Positions 25,101 to 34,940 are shown, counted from the first letter of the stretch. The stretch is 64,000 nt of DNA from Ideonella margarita (GCF_038066635.1 NZ_JBBUTI010000006.1:62001-126000), one strand, 5' to 3'. A program made the numbers and translations. The notes: generated from the letters alone by a model not told the origin.

Positions 25101-25723
25101 TCATCCCCGGCCTGTACGGCAGCGAACCCGCCCACTGGCAAAGCTGGCTGCAAGCACGTCACCCGACCTCCGTGCGCGTGAACGTGCTCGACTGGAGCGT
25201 CGGCCAGGTCGACGTCTGGGCCGAGCGCATCGCCGCCACCCTGATCGCCGAAGCCCCGGGCCCCTGGCTGGCCGTGGCCCACAGTTTTGGCTGCCTGGCG
25301 CTGGCGCGCTACGCGGCGCTGGGCGGGCGCGACATCGACGCCGGCCTGCTGGTGGCGCCGGCCAACCCGCATCGCTTCAACCTGGCACCGGCGCACATTG
25401 CCCGGCCGCTGCCCTTCCGCTCCAGCCTGGTAGTCAGCGACAACGACCACTGGATGGCCCGTGAAGATGCGCTGGCCCTCGGCGCGCAGTGGGGCAGCCG
25501 GCCGGTGTGCATCGGCCCGGCCGGGCACATCAATGTGGATGCAGGCTTCGGCCCGTGGCCGCTGGCGCAGGCCCTGGTGGATGAGCTGCGCGACGCGGAC
25601 CGCCATGCCGCAGCCGGCGTGCGGGCCCGCACCACCGGAGCCCGCAATGCCGCGCCGGCCACACGGTACACAGCACTCCAGATCGCGACGCCAGCAGCGG
25701 CAGCACAAACGGCCAGCGCCTGA
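25088..25723 (+). CDS. RBBP9/YdeN-family alpha/beta hydrolase
   Basis: A 211-residue serine hydrolase-like protein: LIIPGLYGSEPAHWQSWL, nucleophile in AHSFGCLALARY, Asp in VVSDNDHWM and His in GPAGHINVDAGFGPWP. All three catalytic residues are in the expected order. The last 35 residues are Ala/Thr-rich and may be disordered. The family acts on unknown ester or amide substrates. It is co-transcribed with the small unknown protein from a sulfur-type promoter; a sulfate-ester or sulfur-scavenging role is only suggested by position. Confidence 0.85.
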   Translation: MRLLIIPGLYGSEPAHWQSWLQARHPTSVRVNVLDWSVGQVDVWAERIAATLIAEAPGPWLAVAHSFGCLALARYAALGGRDIDAGLLVAPANPHRFNLAPAHIARPLPFRSSLVVSDNDHWMAREDALALGAQWGSRPVCIGPAGHINVDAGFGPWPLAQALVDELRDADRHAAAGVRARTTGARNAAPATRYTALQIATPAAAAQTASA

Positions 25724-25746
25724 CCGGCAGGCCAGAAACGGAAATC

Positions 25747-25800
25747 GCATAAGCAACACCGTTTTGATTCGTTCCCTGAAGAGGGGCGGCTTTTTAGGAT
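25747..25800 (+). promoter_or_regulatory. Sulfur-island promoter element, copy 2 (first sulfate-binding protein)
   Basis: GCATAAGC-N13-TTCGTT (25747-25773), 21-nt gap, then TAGGAT (25795-25800). The predicted transcription start is about 32 nt before the ATG at 25839. Confidence 0.68.
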
Positions 25801-25838
25801 CAGGGCATTGCTTTTCCCTTCGTCCCGAAAGAGCCCCC

Positions 25839-26864
25839 ATGCAGAACCGCCGCCCCGCCCTGAAGACCCTGGCCGCCACCGCCGTGCTGGCCTTGACCAC
25901 GCTGCACAGCCCGCTGGCCCTGGCCAAGGATGTGACCCTGCTGAACGTGTCCTATGACCCCACGCGGGAGTTCTACCAGGACTACAACAAGGCATTCGCC
26001 GCCCACTGGAAGGCCAAGACGGGCGACAACGTCACCGTCAAGCAATCGCACGGTGGCTCGGGCAAGCAGGCCCGCTCGGTGATCGACGGCCTGGAAGCTG
26101 ACGTGGTCACCCTGGCCCTGGCCTATGACGTGGACGAACTCAGCGACAAGGCCAAGCTGATTCCCGCCGACTGGCAGAAGCGCCTGACGCACAACAGCAG
26201 CCCCTACACCTCGACCATCGTGTTCCTGGTGCGCAAGGGCAACCCGAAGGGCGTGAAGGACTGGGACGACCTGGTCAAGCCCGGCATCAGCGTGATCACG
26301 CCCAACCCGAAGACCTCCGGCGGCGCACGCTGGAACTACCTGGCCGCCTGGGGCTACGCCCTGAAGAAGCCGGGTGGCAATGAAGCCAAGGCCCGTGATT
26401 TCGTGACCGCGCTGTTCAAGAACGTGCCGGTGCTCGATTCCGGCGCCCGCGGCTCGACCACCACCTTCGTCGAGCGCGGCATGGGCGATGTGCTCATCTC
26501 CTGGGAAAACGAAGCCTTCCTGGCCGTGAAGGAACTGGGCCCGGACAAGTTCGAGATCGTCGTGCCGTCGGTCAGCATCCTGGCCGAGCCGCCGGTGACG
26601 GTGGTCGACAAGGTGGTCGACAAGCGCGGCACCCGTGACGTGGCCAAGGCCTACCTGGAGTACCTGTACTCGCCGGAAGGCCAGCGAATCGCCGGTGAAA
26701 ACTACTACCGCCCGATCGACCCCAAGGTGGCCACGCAGTTCGCCAAGTTCTTCCCGAAGATCAACCTGTTCACGATCGACGACGTGTTCGGCGGCTGGGC
26801 CAAGGCCCAGAAAGCCCACTTCACCGACGGCGGCCAGTTCGACCTGATCTACACGAAGAAGTGA
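25839..26864 (+). CDS. sbp: Sulfate ABC transporter periplasmic binding protein (first copy)
   Basis: A 341-residue exported protein. The signal peptide ends at SPLALAK. It is followed by the sulfate-binding signature LLNVSYDPTREFYQDYNKAF, QSHGGSGKQARSVIDGLEADVVTLAL, and ITPNPKTSGGARWNYLAAW. It delivers sulfate or thiosulfate to CysTWA. It has its own promoter, and the cysT promoter lies between it and the permease genes. A second homologous copy lies at 29918-30937, after cysA. Confidence 0.93.
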   Translation: MQNRRPALKTLAATAVLALTTLHSPLALAKDVTLLNVSYDPTREFYQDYNKAFAAHWKAKTGDNVTVKQSHGGSGKQARSVIDGLEADVVTLALAYDVDELSDKAKLIPADWQKRLTHNSSPYTSTIVFLVRKGNPKGVKDWDDLVKPGISVITPNPKTSGGARWNYLAAWGYALKKPGGNEAKARDFVTALFKNVPVLDSGARGSTTTFVERGMGDVLISWENEAFLAVKELGPDKFEIVVPSVSILAEPPVTVVDKVVDKRGTRDVAKAYLEYLYSPEGQRIAGENYYRPIDPKVATQFAKFFPKINLFTIDDVFGGWAKAQKAHFTDGGQFDLIYTKK

Positions 26865-26902
26865 TGCGATTGGCGCTTGAACAGCGTCCTTAAACGCTGA
26901 AC

Positions 26903-26956
26903 GCATAAGCACAAGCGTTTTTAGTTGTTCCTTGTTCGGTGGGCCGTGACTAGCAT
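26903..26956 (+). promoter_or_regulatory. Sulfur-island promoter element, copy 3 (cysTWA)
   Basis: GCATAAGC-N13-GTTGTT (26903-26929), 21-nt gap, then TAGCAT (26951-26956). It lies immediately upstream of cysT and so separates its expression from the binding-protein gene before it. Confidence 0.68.
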
Positions 26957-26974
26957 CGCGGTCCACCCAGCTCC

Positions 26975-27853
26975 ATGCTGCACGGCGCGCCTGCGCAGCC
27001 GGTCAGCAGATTGCCCATCGTGTTCCTCTCCAAGACCCTGTTGAAGCGCCACAGCGTGTTGCCCGGTTTCGACCTGGCACTGGGCTTTGCGTTGCTCTAC
27101 ATCAGCATCATCGTGCTGATCCCGCTTAGTGCGGTGTTCCTCAAAACCTTCACCATGACCTGGGGCGCGTTCTGGGACACGGTCACCTCGCCCCGGGTGA
27201 TGGCCTCGTACCGGCTGACCTTCGGCGCCTCGCTGGCCGCGGCGGCGCTGAATGCGGTGTTCGGCCTGCTGGTGACCTGGGTGCTGGTGCGCTATGACTT
27301 CCCCTTCAAGCGCATCGTCGATGCGCTGGTCGACCTGCCCTTCGCCCTGCCCACCGCGGTGGCGGGCATCGCACTCACAGCCCTGTATGCGCAGAACGGC
27401 TGGATCGGCAGCCTGCTGCCCTTCAAGGTGGCGTTCACGCCCATCGGCGTGTTCGTGGCCCTGACCTTCATCGGCCTGCCCTTCGTCGTGCGCACGGTGC
27501 AACCCGTGCTGGAAGACATGCAGAAGGAACTGGAAGAAGCCGCTGCCACGCTGGGCGCTACCCGCTGGCAAACCTTCCGCCTGGTCATCCTGCCGACGCT
27601 GGCACCCGCCCTGCTGACCGGCTTTGCGCTGGCCTTTGCGCGCGCCCTGGGTGAATACGGCTCGGTGATCTTCATCGCCGGCAACATGCCGATGGTCAGC
27701 GAGATCACGCCGCTGCTGATCATCACCAAGCTCGAACAATACGACTACGCCGGCGCCACCGCGATTGCGGTGGTGATGCTGGTGCTGGCCTTCACGCTGC
27801 TGCTGGCCATCAACCTGCTGCAGGCCTGGGCCCGCAAGCGCCAAGGACGCTGA
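26975..27853 (+). CDS. cysT: Sulfate/thiosulfate ABC transporter permease CysT (CysU)
   Basis: A 292-residue inner-membrane permease with about six helices. The body starts LLKRHSVLPGFDLALGFALLYISIIVLIPL. The coupling-loop EAA motif is LEEAAATLGATRWQTFRLVILPTLAPAL, and GEYGSVIFIAGNMP is characteristic of CysT. No ribosome-binding site is clear for the ATG at 26975; a GTG at 27017 would give a start closer to family norm. It forms an operon with cysW (3-bp gap) and cysA. Confidence 0.93.
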   Translation: MLHGAPAQPVSRLPIVFLSKTLLKRHSVLPGFDLALGFALLYISIIVLIPLSAVFLKTFTMTWGAFWDTVTSPRVMASYRLTFGASLAAAALNAVFGLLVTWVLVRYDFPFKRIVDALVDLPFALPTAVAGIALTALYAQNGWIGSLLPFKVAFTPIGVFVALTFIGLPFVVRTVQPVLEDMQKELEEAAATLGATRWQTFRLVILPTLAPALLTGFALAFARALGEYGSVIFIAGNMPMVSEITPLLIITKLEQYDYAGATAIAVVMLVLAFTLLLAINLLQAWARKRQGR

Positions 27854-27856
27854 CCG

Positions 27857-28741
27857 ATGTCTGCCACCCTGCAAACCCGCCAAGGCGCGCGCACCGCGCT
27901 CGCCGCCAACCAGGAACCCGTCTGGGTTCGCTGGACGCTGATCACCCTGGCCCTGGCCTTCCTCTCGCTCTTCCTGTTCGTGCCGCTGTACGCGGTGTTC
28001 TACGAAGGCCTGAAGAAGGGCTGGGAGGTCTACCTCGCGGCCATCGTCGAGGAAGACGCACTGTCGGCGATGAAGCTCACGCTGATCGCCGCCGTCATCG
28101 CCGTGCCCCTGAACCTGGTGTTCGGTGTGGCCGCCGCCTGGGCCATCGCCAAGTTCGAGTTCCGCGGCAAGGACCTGCTGCTCACGCTGATCGACCTGCC
28201 CTTCAGCGTCAGCCCGGTGATCGCCGGCCTGATCTACGTGCTGGTCTTCGGCCTGCAGGGCTGGTGGGGCGAATGGCTGCGCGACAACGACCTGAAGGTG
28301 ATCTTCGCCGTGCCCGGCATCGTGCTGGCCACCGTGTTCGTCACCTTCCCCTTCGTGGCGCGTGAGCTGATCCCGCTGATGCAGGCGCAAGGCCAGGAGC
28401 AGGAAGAAGCCGCCCGCGTGCTCGGCGCCTCGGGCTGGCAGATTTTCTGGCGCGTGACGCTGCCGAACGTGAAGTGGGCGCTGCTGTACGGCGTGATCCT
28501 GTGCAACGCACGGGCCATGGGGGAGTTCGGCGCGGTCTCGGTGGTGTCGGGCCACATCCGCGGCCAGACCAACACGCTGCCGCTGCACATCGAGATCCTC
28601 TACAACGAATACCAGTTCGCCGCCGCCTTCGCCGTGGCCTCGCTGCTGGCCAGTCTGGCGCTGGTGACCCTGGTGCTGAAGTACCTGGTCGAGCAGCGCG
28701 TGAAGAAAGAAAAGTTGGCCGCCCGCGCCGACGTTGAATGA
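27857..28741 (+). CDS. cysW: Sulfate/thiosulfate ABC transporter permease CysW
   Basis: A 294-residue permease. It has PLNLVFGVAAAWAIAKFEFRGK, the EAA loop QEEAARVLGASGWQIFWRVTLPNVKWALLYG, and CysW-typical AMGEFGAVSVVSGHIRGQTNTLPLHIE. It pairs with CysT to form the membrane channel. The cysA start lies 12 bp downstream. Confidence 0.95.
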   Translation: MSATLQTRQGARTALAANQEPVWVRWTLITLALAFLSLFLFVPLYAVFYEGLKKGWEVYLAAIVEEDALSAMKLTLIAAVIAVPLNLVFGVAAAWAIAKFEFRGKDLLLTLIDLPFSVSPVIAGLIYVLVFGLQGWWGEWLRDNDLKVIFAVPGIVLATVFVTFPFVARELIPLMQAQGQEQEEAARVLGASGWQIFWRVTLPNVKWALLYGVILCNARAMGEFGAVSVVSGHIRGQTNTLPLHIEILYNEYQFAAAFAVASLLASLALVTLVLKYLVEQRVKKEKLAARADVE

Positions 28742-28753
28742 GCACGAATCACC

Positions 28754-29806
<1,053 letters not shown>

Positions 29807-29832
29807 AGAACACGTCAAACCCGTCAGACCCG

Positions 29833-29886
29833 GCATAAGCAACCAACAAAACGGTTGTTTGGATTCAGGCAGCAGATCCCTAGACT
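29833..29886 (+). promoter_or_regulatory. Sulfur-island promoter element, copy 4 (second sulfate-binding protein)
   Basis: GCATAAGC-N13-GTTGTT (29833-29859), 21-nt gap, then TAGACT (29881-29886), 31 nt before the ATG at 29918. The second binding-protein gene can thus be expressed apart from cysTWA. Confidence 0.68.
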
Positions 29887-29917
29887 TTGGGATCTGTTCA
29901 CCTGAGCCTTGTTCGCC

Positions 29918-30937
29918 ATGACTGTTTCGTTGTTCCGCCCGCGTCGCCTGTTGCTGCTGGCCAGTGCCCTGACCCTGGCGCTGCCCGCCCTGGCCGCCAA
30001 CACCAGCCTGCTCAACGTCAGCTACGACGTCTCGCGCGAGTTCTACAAGGACTACAACGCCGCCTTCGCCGCCCACTGGAAAAAGACCAAGGGCGACACG
30101 CTGACGCTGAACCAGTCGCATGGCGGCTCCAGCAAGCAGGCCCGCAGCGTGGCCGACGGCCTGGAAGCCGACGTCATCACGATGAACCAGGCCAACGACA
30201 TCGACATCCTGTTCGAGCGTGGCCGTCTGATTCCGCAGGACTGGGCCAAGCGCCTGCCCGACAACGCGGCACCCACCACCTCGATCTCGGTGATCCTGGT
30301 GCGCAAGGGCAACCCGAAGAACATCCGCGGCTGGACCGACCTGGGCCGCCAGGGCGTGTCGGTCATCATCCCGAACCCGAAAACCTCGGGCAACGGCCGC
30401 TACACCTACCTGGCCGCCTGGGGCGCCGGCATCAAGGCCGGTGTGAGCCCGCAAGCTGCGCGCGCCCTGGTGGAACGCATCTTCGCCAATGTGCCGGTGC
30501 TGGACGGCGGCGGCCGCGCGGCCACCACCACCTTCGCGCAGCGCCAGCTGGGCGACGCGCTGGTGACGTTCGAGTCTGAGGTGCCGCTGATCGAGCGGGA
30601 GTTTGGCGGTGGCTACGAAGTCATCTACCCCGAGCGCACCATCCTGGCCGAAAACCCGGTGAGCGTGGTCGACAAGGTGGTGGACCGCCGCGGCACCCGC
30701 TTGGTGGCCGAGAACTACCTGAAGTGGCTGTGGTCAGACGAAGGCCAGACGATTGCTGCCAAGCACCACCTGCGCCCGCGCAATGCGAAGGTGCTGGCCG
30801 CCTACGCGAAGGACTTCCCGAAGGTGCAGACCTTCACCGTGGACGAGGTGTTCGGTGGCTGGACCAAGGCCCAGAAGGAACACTTCGACGACGGCGGCGT
30901 CTACGACCAGATCATCGCGCGCAAGCCGGGCCGCTGA
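29918..30937 (+). CDS. sbp: Sulfate ABC transporter periplasmic binding protein (second copy)
   Basis: A 339-residue paralogue of the protein at 25839, with the same landmarks: SLLNVSYDVSREFYKDYNAAF, QSHGGSSKQARSVADGLEADV, IIPNPKTSGNGRYTYLAAWG, VFGGWTKAQKEHF. The two differ in the middle, for example NQANDIDILFERG here against ALAYDVDELSDKA in the first copy. A division of labour such as sulfate versus thiosulfate, or affinity classes, is possible. I start at the ATG (29918) rather than the TTG at 29909. Its 3' end overlaps the convergent flavoprotein gene by 26 bp. Confidence 0.93.
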   Translation: MTVSLFRPRRLLLLASALTLALPALAANTSLLNVSYDVSREFYKDYNAAFAAHWKKTKGDTLTLNQSHGGSSKQARSVADGLEADVITMNQANDIDILFERGRLIPQDWAKRLPDNAAPTTSISVILVRKGNPKNIRGWTDLGRQGVSVIIPNPKTSGNGRYTYLAAWGAGIKAGVSPQAARALVERIFANVPVLDGGGRAATTTFAQRQLGDALVTFESEVPLIEREFGGGYEVIYPERTILAENPVSVVDKVVDRRGTRLVAENYLKWLWSDEGQTIAAKHHLRPRNAKVLAAYAKDFPKVQTFTVDEVFGGWTKAQKEHFDDGGVYDQIIARKPGR

Positions 30938-32441
30938 GGGCGTCGGCCGGTGAGGCGGTCGCACCATCGGCCGATGCATCGGCCTCCAGTTCCGCCATGA
31001 ACACCGCCACCGCGTCAGCCACCTGGCGCGCGTGGCGGCGCAGCTCAGGCACCGCCACCGCCTCCCACCACTGGGCCTTGAGCATCGGCCCCACGTAATA
31101 CAGGCCTGCTCGACCGTGGCCCGCCGTGTCCAGCGGCCGGTGCTGCTCATCAACCAGCACGCCCAGGTCCAGCGCGTCCGGCGTGAGCACGCCCTGCTGC
31201 CGCAGCCGCGCCAGCAAACCCGTGCTGGCGCGCGACAGGCCGGTGGTGGCGCCGGTGCAGTTCACCAGCAGCGCCACGCGCGCCTCCACCACCGGGCCAC
31301 CCCGGCGCTGCCAGCGCACGCTCAAGGCGCCGTCGGCCGAGCGATCAACAGACAGCAAGCGCCCGGCCTGCAGCGCCACCTGCCCCGCCGCCATCGCGCC
31401 TTGCAGGCGGCGGTGGATGCCGGGTGCCAGGCGGTGGCGGTGGGTGTCCCACCAGGGTTGCAGGTGCCGCAGGAACTGACGGCGATCACGCAGTGACAGC
31501 CGCTGCCACAGGCTGGGCGTGCAGCCACGCAGGCTGGCCATCACGTCACGCCAGTCGCGCTGGTCAGCCGCGGCTTCGCTCATCCACCGGCGCACCGCCC
31601 GCAGCATCGGCCGCAGGCGCGACTCGTCGCCGAGTTCAGCCACCGGCGACAGCCCCGGCCGGGGACGCGCTTCCAGGCTGCGGTGTGGTTGCGGCAACAA
31701 GCCGCGCCGCGACAACAAGGTGATGCGGCCCTGGTGGCCCTGGTCCTGGAGCACGGTGACCATGTCGATGGCCGTCAGCCCGCTGCCCAGCACCAGCACC
31801 TCGGCGTCCTCATCCAGGCCATCGAGCAATTCCAGCTGCCAGGGGTTGGCCATCAGGCCGGGGGCGCCCCAGGTGAGATGGGGAGCGTCATTTTCAACTG
31901 CGTCAGGCCCTGAAACCGGTCGAGGCAATGCCGGCGGCGAAGGCGGCAGGTGGCCGGTGGCCAGCACCACCGCCCGGGCCTGCAGCACCCGGCCGTCAGA
32001 CAGCATCACAGTAGCCGCCTGCCCGGCTGCAGCAGGCAGCCAATCCACGGCGGTGGCCATCTCGTGGGTCACTGTCAGGCCGCGTTGCTGGGCCAGTTCG
32101 GTGGCGGCTTGCAGGCTGGCGCAGAGGTAATCGCCCAGCCACATACGCGGCACGAAGGCGTTGGCTGCATGGCCGGGGTGCACCTGCTGCAGCCAGTCGT
32201 GAAAGCCGGCTTCGTGGTCAGGATCGAGGCCGAGCCGTCCGGCCGGCACATTCAGCCAGTGGCTGCTGCTGCGGGTGCCGTAGGCCAGGCCGCGGCCCCA
32301 GCGCGGGCCTTGCTCCAGCACGGTCAGGTGGGTGCCGGGCGGGCATTGCGTCGCCAGCCTGGCCACCACCGCCACACCGCAAAAGCCGGCACCGATGACG
32401 ATCACACCAGGTGGCACGGGCGGGTCTTGGGCTGTGGGCAT
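30912..32441 (-). CDS. FAD/NAD(P)-binding protein (NAD_binding_9 type)
   Basis: A 509-residue flavoprotein. The N-terminal Rossmann motif VIVIGAGFCGVAVVARL is followed by GRGLAYGTRSSSHWLNVPAGRLG, the usual start of the NAD_binding_9 family. VVLATGHLPPSPP and a second dinucleotide motif VLVLGSGLTAIDMVTVLQDQGHQG come next. The C-terminus has VALLVNCTGATTGL and GLYYVGPMLKAQWWEAVAVPELRRHA. The substrate is unknown. A perfect 16-bp palindrome built from the sulfur-island box lies 78 bp upstream, so it may belong to the same regulon. I start at 32441; the longer frame runs antiparallel through unrelated sequence. Confidence 0.82.
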   Translation of the reverse strand: MPTAQDPPVPPGVIVIGAGFCGVAVVARLATQCPPGTHLTVLEQGPRWGRGLAYGTRSSSHWLNVPAGRLGLDPDHEAGFHDWLQQVHPGHAANAFVPRMWLGDYLCASLQAATELAQQRGLTVTHEMATAVDWLPAAAGQAATVMLSDGRVLQARAVVLATGHLPPSPPALPRPVSGPDAVENDAPHLTWGAPGLMANPWQLELLDGLDEDAEVLVLGSGLTAIDMVTVLQDQGHQGRITLLSRRGLLPQPHRSLEARPRPGLSPVAELGDESRLRPMLRAVRRWMSEAAADQRDWRDVMASLRGCTPSLWQRLSLRDRRQFLRHLQPWWDTHRHRLAPGIHRRLQGAMAAGQVALQAGRLLSVDRSADGALSVRWQRRGGPVVEARVALLVNCTGATTGLSRASTGLLARLRQQGVLTPDALDLGVLVDEQHRPLDTAGHGRAGLYYVGPMLKAQWWEAVAVPELRRHARQVADAVAVFMAELEADASADGATASPADALSGPACAR

Positions 32442-32518
32442 GGTGGGGGGCGAGGCGACTCGAACGCTAGGAAGCGTTGATGGTCGCCCCGCACCAGCCC
32501 CACCGCAAGCGGCGCCAG

Positions 32519-32534
32519 CGCATAAGCTTATGCG
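32519..32534. promoter_or_regulatory. Palindromic CGCATAAG/CTTATGCG operator
   Basis: CGCATAAGCTTATGCG is a perfect 16-bp palindrome formed by two copies of the sulfur-island box. It lies between the nitroreductase stop and the flavoprotein start. Neither arm has the KTYGTT partner at 13-bp spacing, so the mode of binding may differ from the five bipartite promoters. Confidence 0.55.
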
Positions 32535-32556
32535 TCTGGCGAATATTGACGCACGA

Positions 32557-33144
32557 TCAGAAGGACCAGGCGCCTTCGGCAGCCAGTTGCGCCAGCGGCA
32601 GGCGGTCGTTCGGCAGTTCGCGGGCTTGCAGGCCTTCAGGCAGCGACGCCTTGTCGCCCTGCTTGCCCACGGCCACCACGGCGTGGATCGCCACATCGGC
32701 CGGCACGTTCAGCGCAGCGCGCAGCTTGTCGCCGTCGAAGCCGCCCATGGCGTGGGTGATGTAGCCCTTCAGGTGGGCTTGCAGCGCCAGGCTCATCCAC
32801 GCCGCGCCGGCGTCGAAGGCATGCCACACATTGGCCTTGGCCTCGGTCTGGCCCGGGGCCACCGAACTGGTCTTCGACAACACCACCACCAGCGCCGAGG
32901 CTTTGCCGGCCCAGCCCTGGTTGAACGGCACTAGGCCGTCGAGGATGGTGGCGAAGGCCGGCGTGCCGGCGTGGCCGAACAGGAAACGCGCCGGCTGGAT
33001 GTTGGACGCCGACGGCGCCCAGCGGGCGGCTTCAAGCAGGCCCAGCAGGGCGTCGGCAGCGATGGCCTCGCCGGTGAAGGCGCGGGGCGACCAGCGGTCG
33101 GTGAATTGCGGATCGATCGGGTGGGCAGCTTGGCGTTGGCTCAT
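32557..33144 (-). CDS. Nitroreductase family protein
   Basis: A 195-residue FMN-dependent family protein: FTDRWSPRAFTGEAIAADALLGLLEAARWAPSASNIQPARF is the typical N-terminal FMN-binding stretch. HAFDAGAAWMSLALQAHLKGY follows, then a C-terminal AVVAVGKQGD strand. These enzymes reduce nitro compounds, quinones or other acceptors with NAD(P)H. It lies downstream of ssuB on the same strand but behind a strong hairpin. I chose the ATG at 33144; a GTG 42 bp upstream lies inside that hairpin. Confidence 0.85.
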   Translation of the reverse strand: MSQRQAAHPIDPQFTDRWSPRAFTGEAIAADALLGLLEAARWAPSASNIQPARFLFGHAGTPAFATILDGLVPFNQGWAGKASALVVVLSKTSSVAPGQTEAKANVWHAFDAGAAWMSLALQAHLKGYITHAMGGFDGDKLRAALNVPADVAIHAVVAVGKQGDKASLPEGLQARELPNDRLPLAQLAAEGAWSF

Positions 33145-33168
33145 GGTGTTCAGGAATGAAGTTGAAGG

Positions 33169-33194
33169 GCTCGCCGGATTCTGCACCGGCGAGC
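33169..33194 (-). other. Inverted repeat between ssuB and the nitroreductase gene
   Basis: A 9-bp perfect stem (GCTCGCCGG / CCGGCGAGC, 8-nt loop) follows ssuB by about 38 bp. No T-run follows on the minus strand, so it may lower read-through or protect the ssu mRNA 3' end rather than terminate outright. Confidence 0.5.
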
Positions 33195-33232
33195 CGGCTC
33201 GTGCAGGCGATGAGTGCCGATCAAACCGCCAC

Positions 33233-34117
33233 TCAAGCCGCAGCCGGCCAGTGCGCTGCTTTCCCGGTGGTGTGCGCCGCGGCCTCCACCGCCGGCTGGC
33301 CCAGCACCCGGCGCAGCACCGTGTCTTCCAGCGCGGCGAAGCCCGGGCCGCGGGTGCGCGGGCGCGGCAGGTTCACGGCCTCGTCGAAGGCGATGCGCTG
33401 CTCCTCGATCAGCACCACGCGGTCGGCCAGCGCCACAGCCTCGGCCACGTCGTGGGTGACAAGCAGCGCGGTGAAGCGGTGTTGCGTCCACAGCTGCTCG
33501 ATGAGCTGCTGCATCTCGATGCGGGTCAGGGCGTCGAGCGCGCCCAGCGGCTCGTCCAGCAGCAGCAGGCGCGGCCGGTGCACCAGCGCACGGGCCAGCG
33601 CCACGCGCTGCCGCTGGCCGCCGGAGAGCACCGCCGGCCATTCATGGGCACGGTCCGCCAGGCCCACAGCCGCCAGCGCCTCACGGGCACGGGGCAGCGC
33701 ATCCGCGCCTTCCAGCCCCAGCGCCACGTTCTCGAGCACCCGCTTCCACGGCAGCAGGCGCGCATCCTGGAACATGATGCGCACGTCGTCCCGAAGCCGC
33801 TCACCGGCCGGCTGGCCGTCCAGCAGCAGGGCGCCGCGGTCTGCCCGCTCCAGGCCCGCCACATGGCGCAGCAGCGTGCTCTTGCCGCAACCGCTGCGGC
33901 CGACGATGGCCACGAACTCGCCCGGCGCCAACGCCAGGTCCACGTCTGCCAGCACGCTGCGCTGGCCATACGCCTTGTGCAGCCCCTGCACCTGCACATG
34001 CAGGCCGGGCTGCACCGTGGCCAGGCGGGCCGTGGTGGTGGCATCCGCCTGCCGGGTGGCAACGGAATCCACCGCCACCGCGCCCAGGCTCCAGGTATCA
34101 ATGTCACTCATGATCAT
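33233..34117 (-). CDS. ssuB: Aliphatic sulfonate ABC transporter ATP-binding protein SsuB
   Basis: A 294-residue ABC ATPase with VQVQGLHKAYGQRSVL, Walker A GRSGCGKSTLLRHVAGLE, IMFQDARLLPWKRVLENVALGL (the SsuB/TauB-type Q-loop), signature LSGGQRQRVALARALVHRP and Walker B LLLLDEPLGALDALTR. It powers SsuC. The ATG at 34117 follows AGGGAG; the ATG at 34111 is an alternative. It is the last gene of the ssu operon. Confidence 0.92.
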   Translation of the reverse strand: MIMSDIDTWSLGAVAVDSVATRQADATTTARLATVQPGLHVQVQGLHKAYGQRSVLADVDLALAPGEFVAIVGRSGCGKSTLLRHVAGLERADRGALLLDGQPAGERLRDDVRIMFQDARLLPWKRVLENVALGLEGADALPRAREALAAVGLADRAHEWPAVLSGGQRQRVALARALVHRPRLLLLDEPLGALDALTRIEMQQLIEQLWTQHRFTALLVTHDVAEAVALADRVVLIEEQRIAFDEAVNLPRPRTRGPGFAALEDTVLRRVLGQPAVEAAAHTTGKAAHWPAAA

Positions 34118-34128
34118 GCTTCTCCCTT

Positions 34129-34929
34129 TCATGCGGCCACCGCTTGATAGCCGGGGTGCCAGCGCAACCACCAGCGCTCGAGGCTGCGTGCCACCACGTC
34201 CGCCAGCTTGCCCAGCAGCGCGTACAACAGGATGCCGACCAGCACCACATCGGTCTGCAGGAACTCGCGGGCATTCATCGTCAGATAGCCGATGCCGGCC
34301 TGCGCGGAAATCGTCTCGGCCACGATCAGCAGCACCCACATCAGGCCCAGCGAAAACCGCAGGCCGACCAGGATGGATGGCAGCGCGCCCGGCAGGATGA
34401 CCTGCGCATACAGCTGCCAGCCCGACAGCCCGTAGCTGCGCGCCATCTCGATCAGGCCCTTGTCCACCGAGCGGATGCCGTGGAAGGTGTTCAGGTAGAT
34501 CGGGAAGAACACACCCACCGCCACCAGAAACAGCTTGGCCGATTCATCGATGCCGAACCACAGGATGACCAGCGGGATCAGCGCCAGCGCCGGGATGTTG
34601 CGCAGCATCTGCAGCGACGAATCGAGCAGGGTTTCGGCCAGCCGGAAGGTGCCGGTGATCAGACCCAGCGCCAGGCCCAGGCCACCGCCAATGGCCAGAC
34701 CCAGCAAGGCCCGGCCGGTGCTGATGGCCACGTGGTGCGCCAGCTCACCCGATTGCAGCAAGCCCCAGAACGCGGTGAACACGGCCGCCGGCTCGGGCAG
34801 CACGCGGGTCGACAACCAGCCCAGCCGGGACGACAGCTCCCAGGCCAGCAGCGTCAGCACCGGCACCAGCCAGGGCAGCAGCCGCTGGCCGATGCGGGAG
34901 GCGGAATTCGGGGAAGCACGCTCAGACAT
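34129..34929 (-). CDS. ssuC: Aliphatic sulfonate ABC transporter permease SsuC
   Basis: A 266-residue inner-membrane permease with about six helices. It starts LLPWLVPVLTLLAWELSSRLGWLS. It contains MLRNIPALALIPLVILWFGI, the family signature. The EAA-type loop is EMARSYGLSGWQLYAQVILPGALPSILVGLRFSLGLMW. It carries sulfonates into the cell with SsuA and SsuB. It starts 11 bp after ssuD. Confidence 0.94.
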   Translation of the reverse strand: MSERASPNSASRIGQRLLPWLVPVLTLLAWELSSRLGWLSTRVLPEPAAVFTAFWGLLQSGELAHHVAISTGRALLGLAIGGGLGLALGLITGTFRLAETLLDSSLQMLRNIPALALIPLVILWFGIDESAKLFLVAVGVFFPIYLNTFHGIRSVDKGLIEMARSYGLSGWQLYAQVILPGALPSILVGLRFSLGLMWVLLIVAETISAQAGIGYLTMNAREFLQTDVVLVGILLYALLGKLADVVARSLERWWLRWHPGYQAVAA

Positions 34930-34940
34930 GCCGCCCTCCG

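Noticed and set aside
26882..26899. CAGCGT/ACGCTG stem between the first sbp and cysT as a terminator
   Set aside because: Only 6 bp and no T-run; the adjacent promoter element explains the spacing better.
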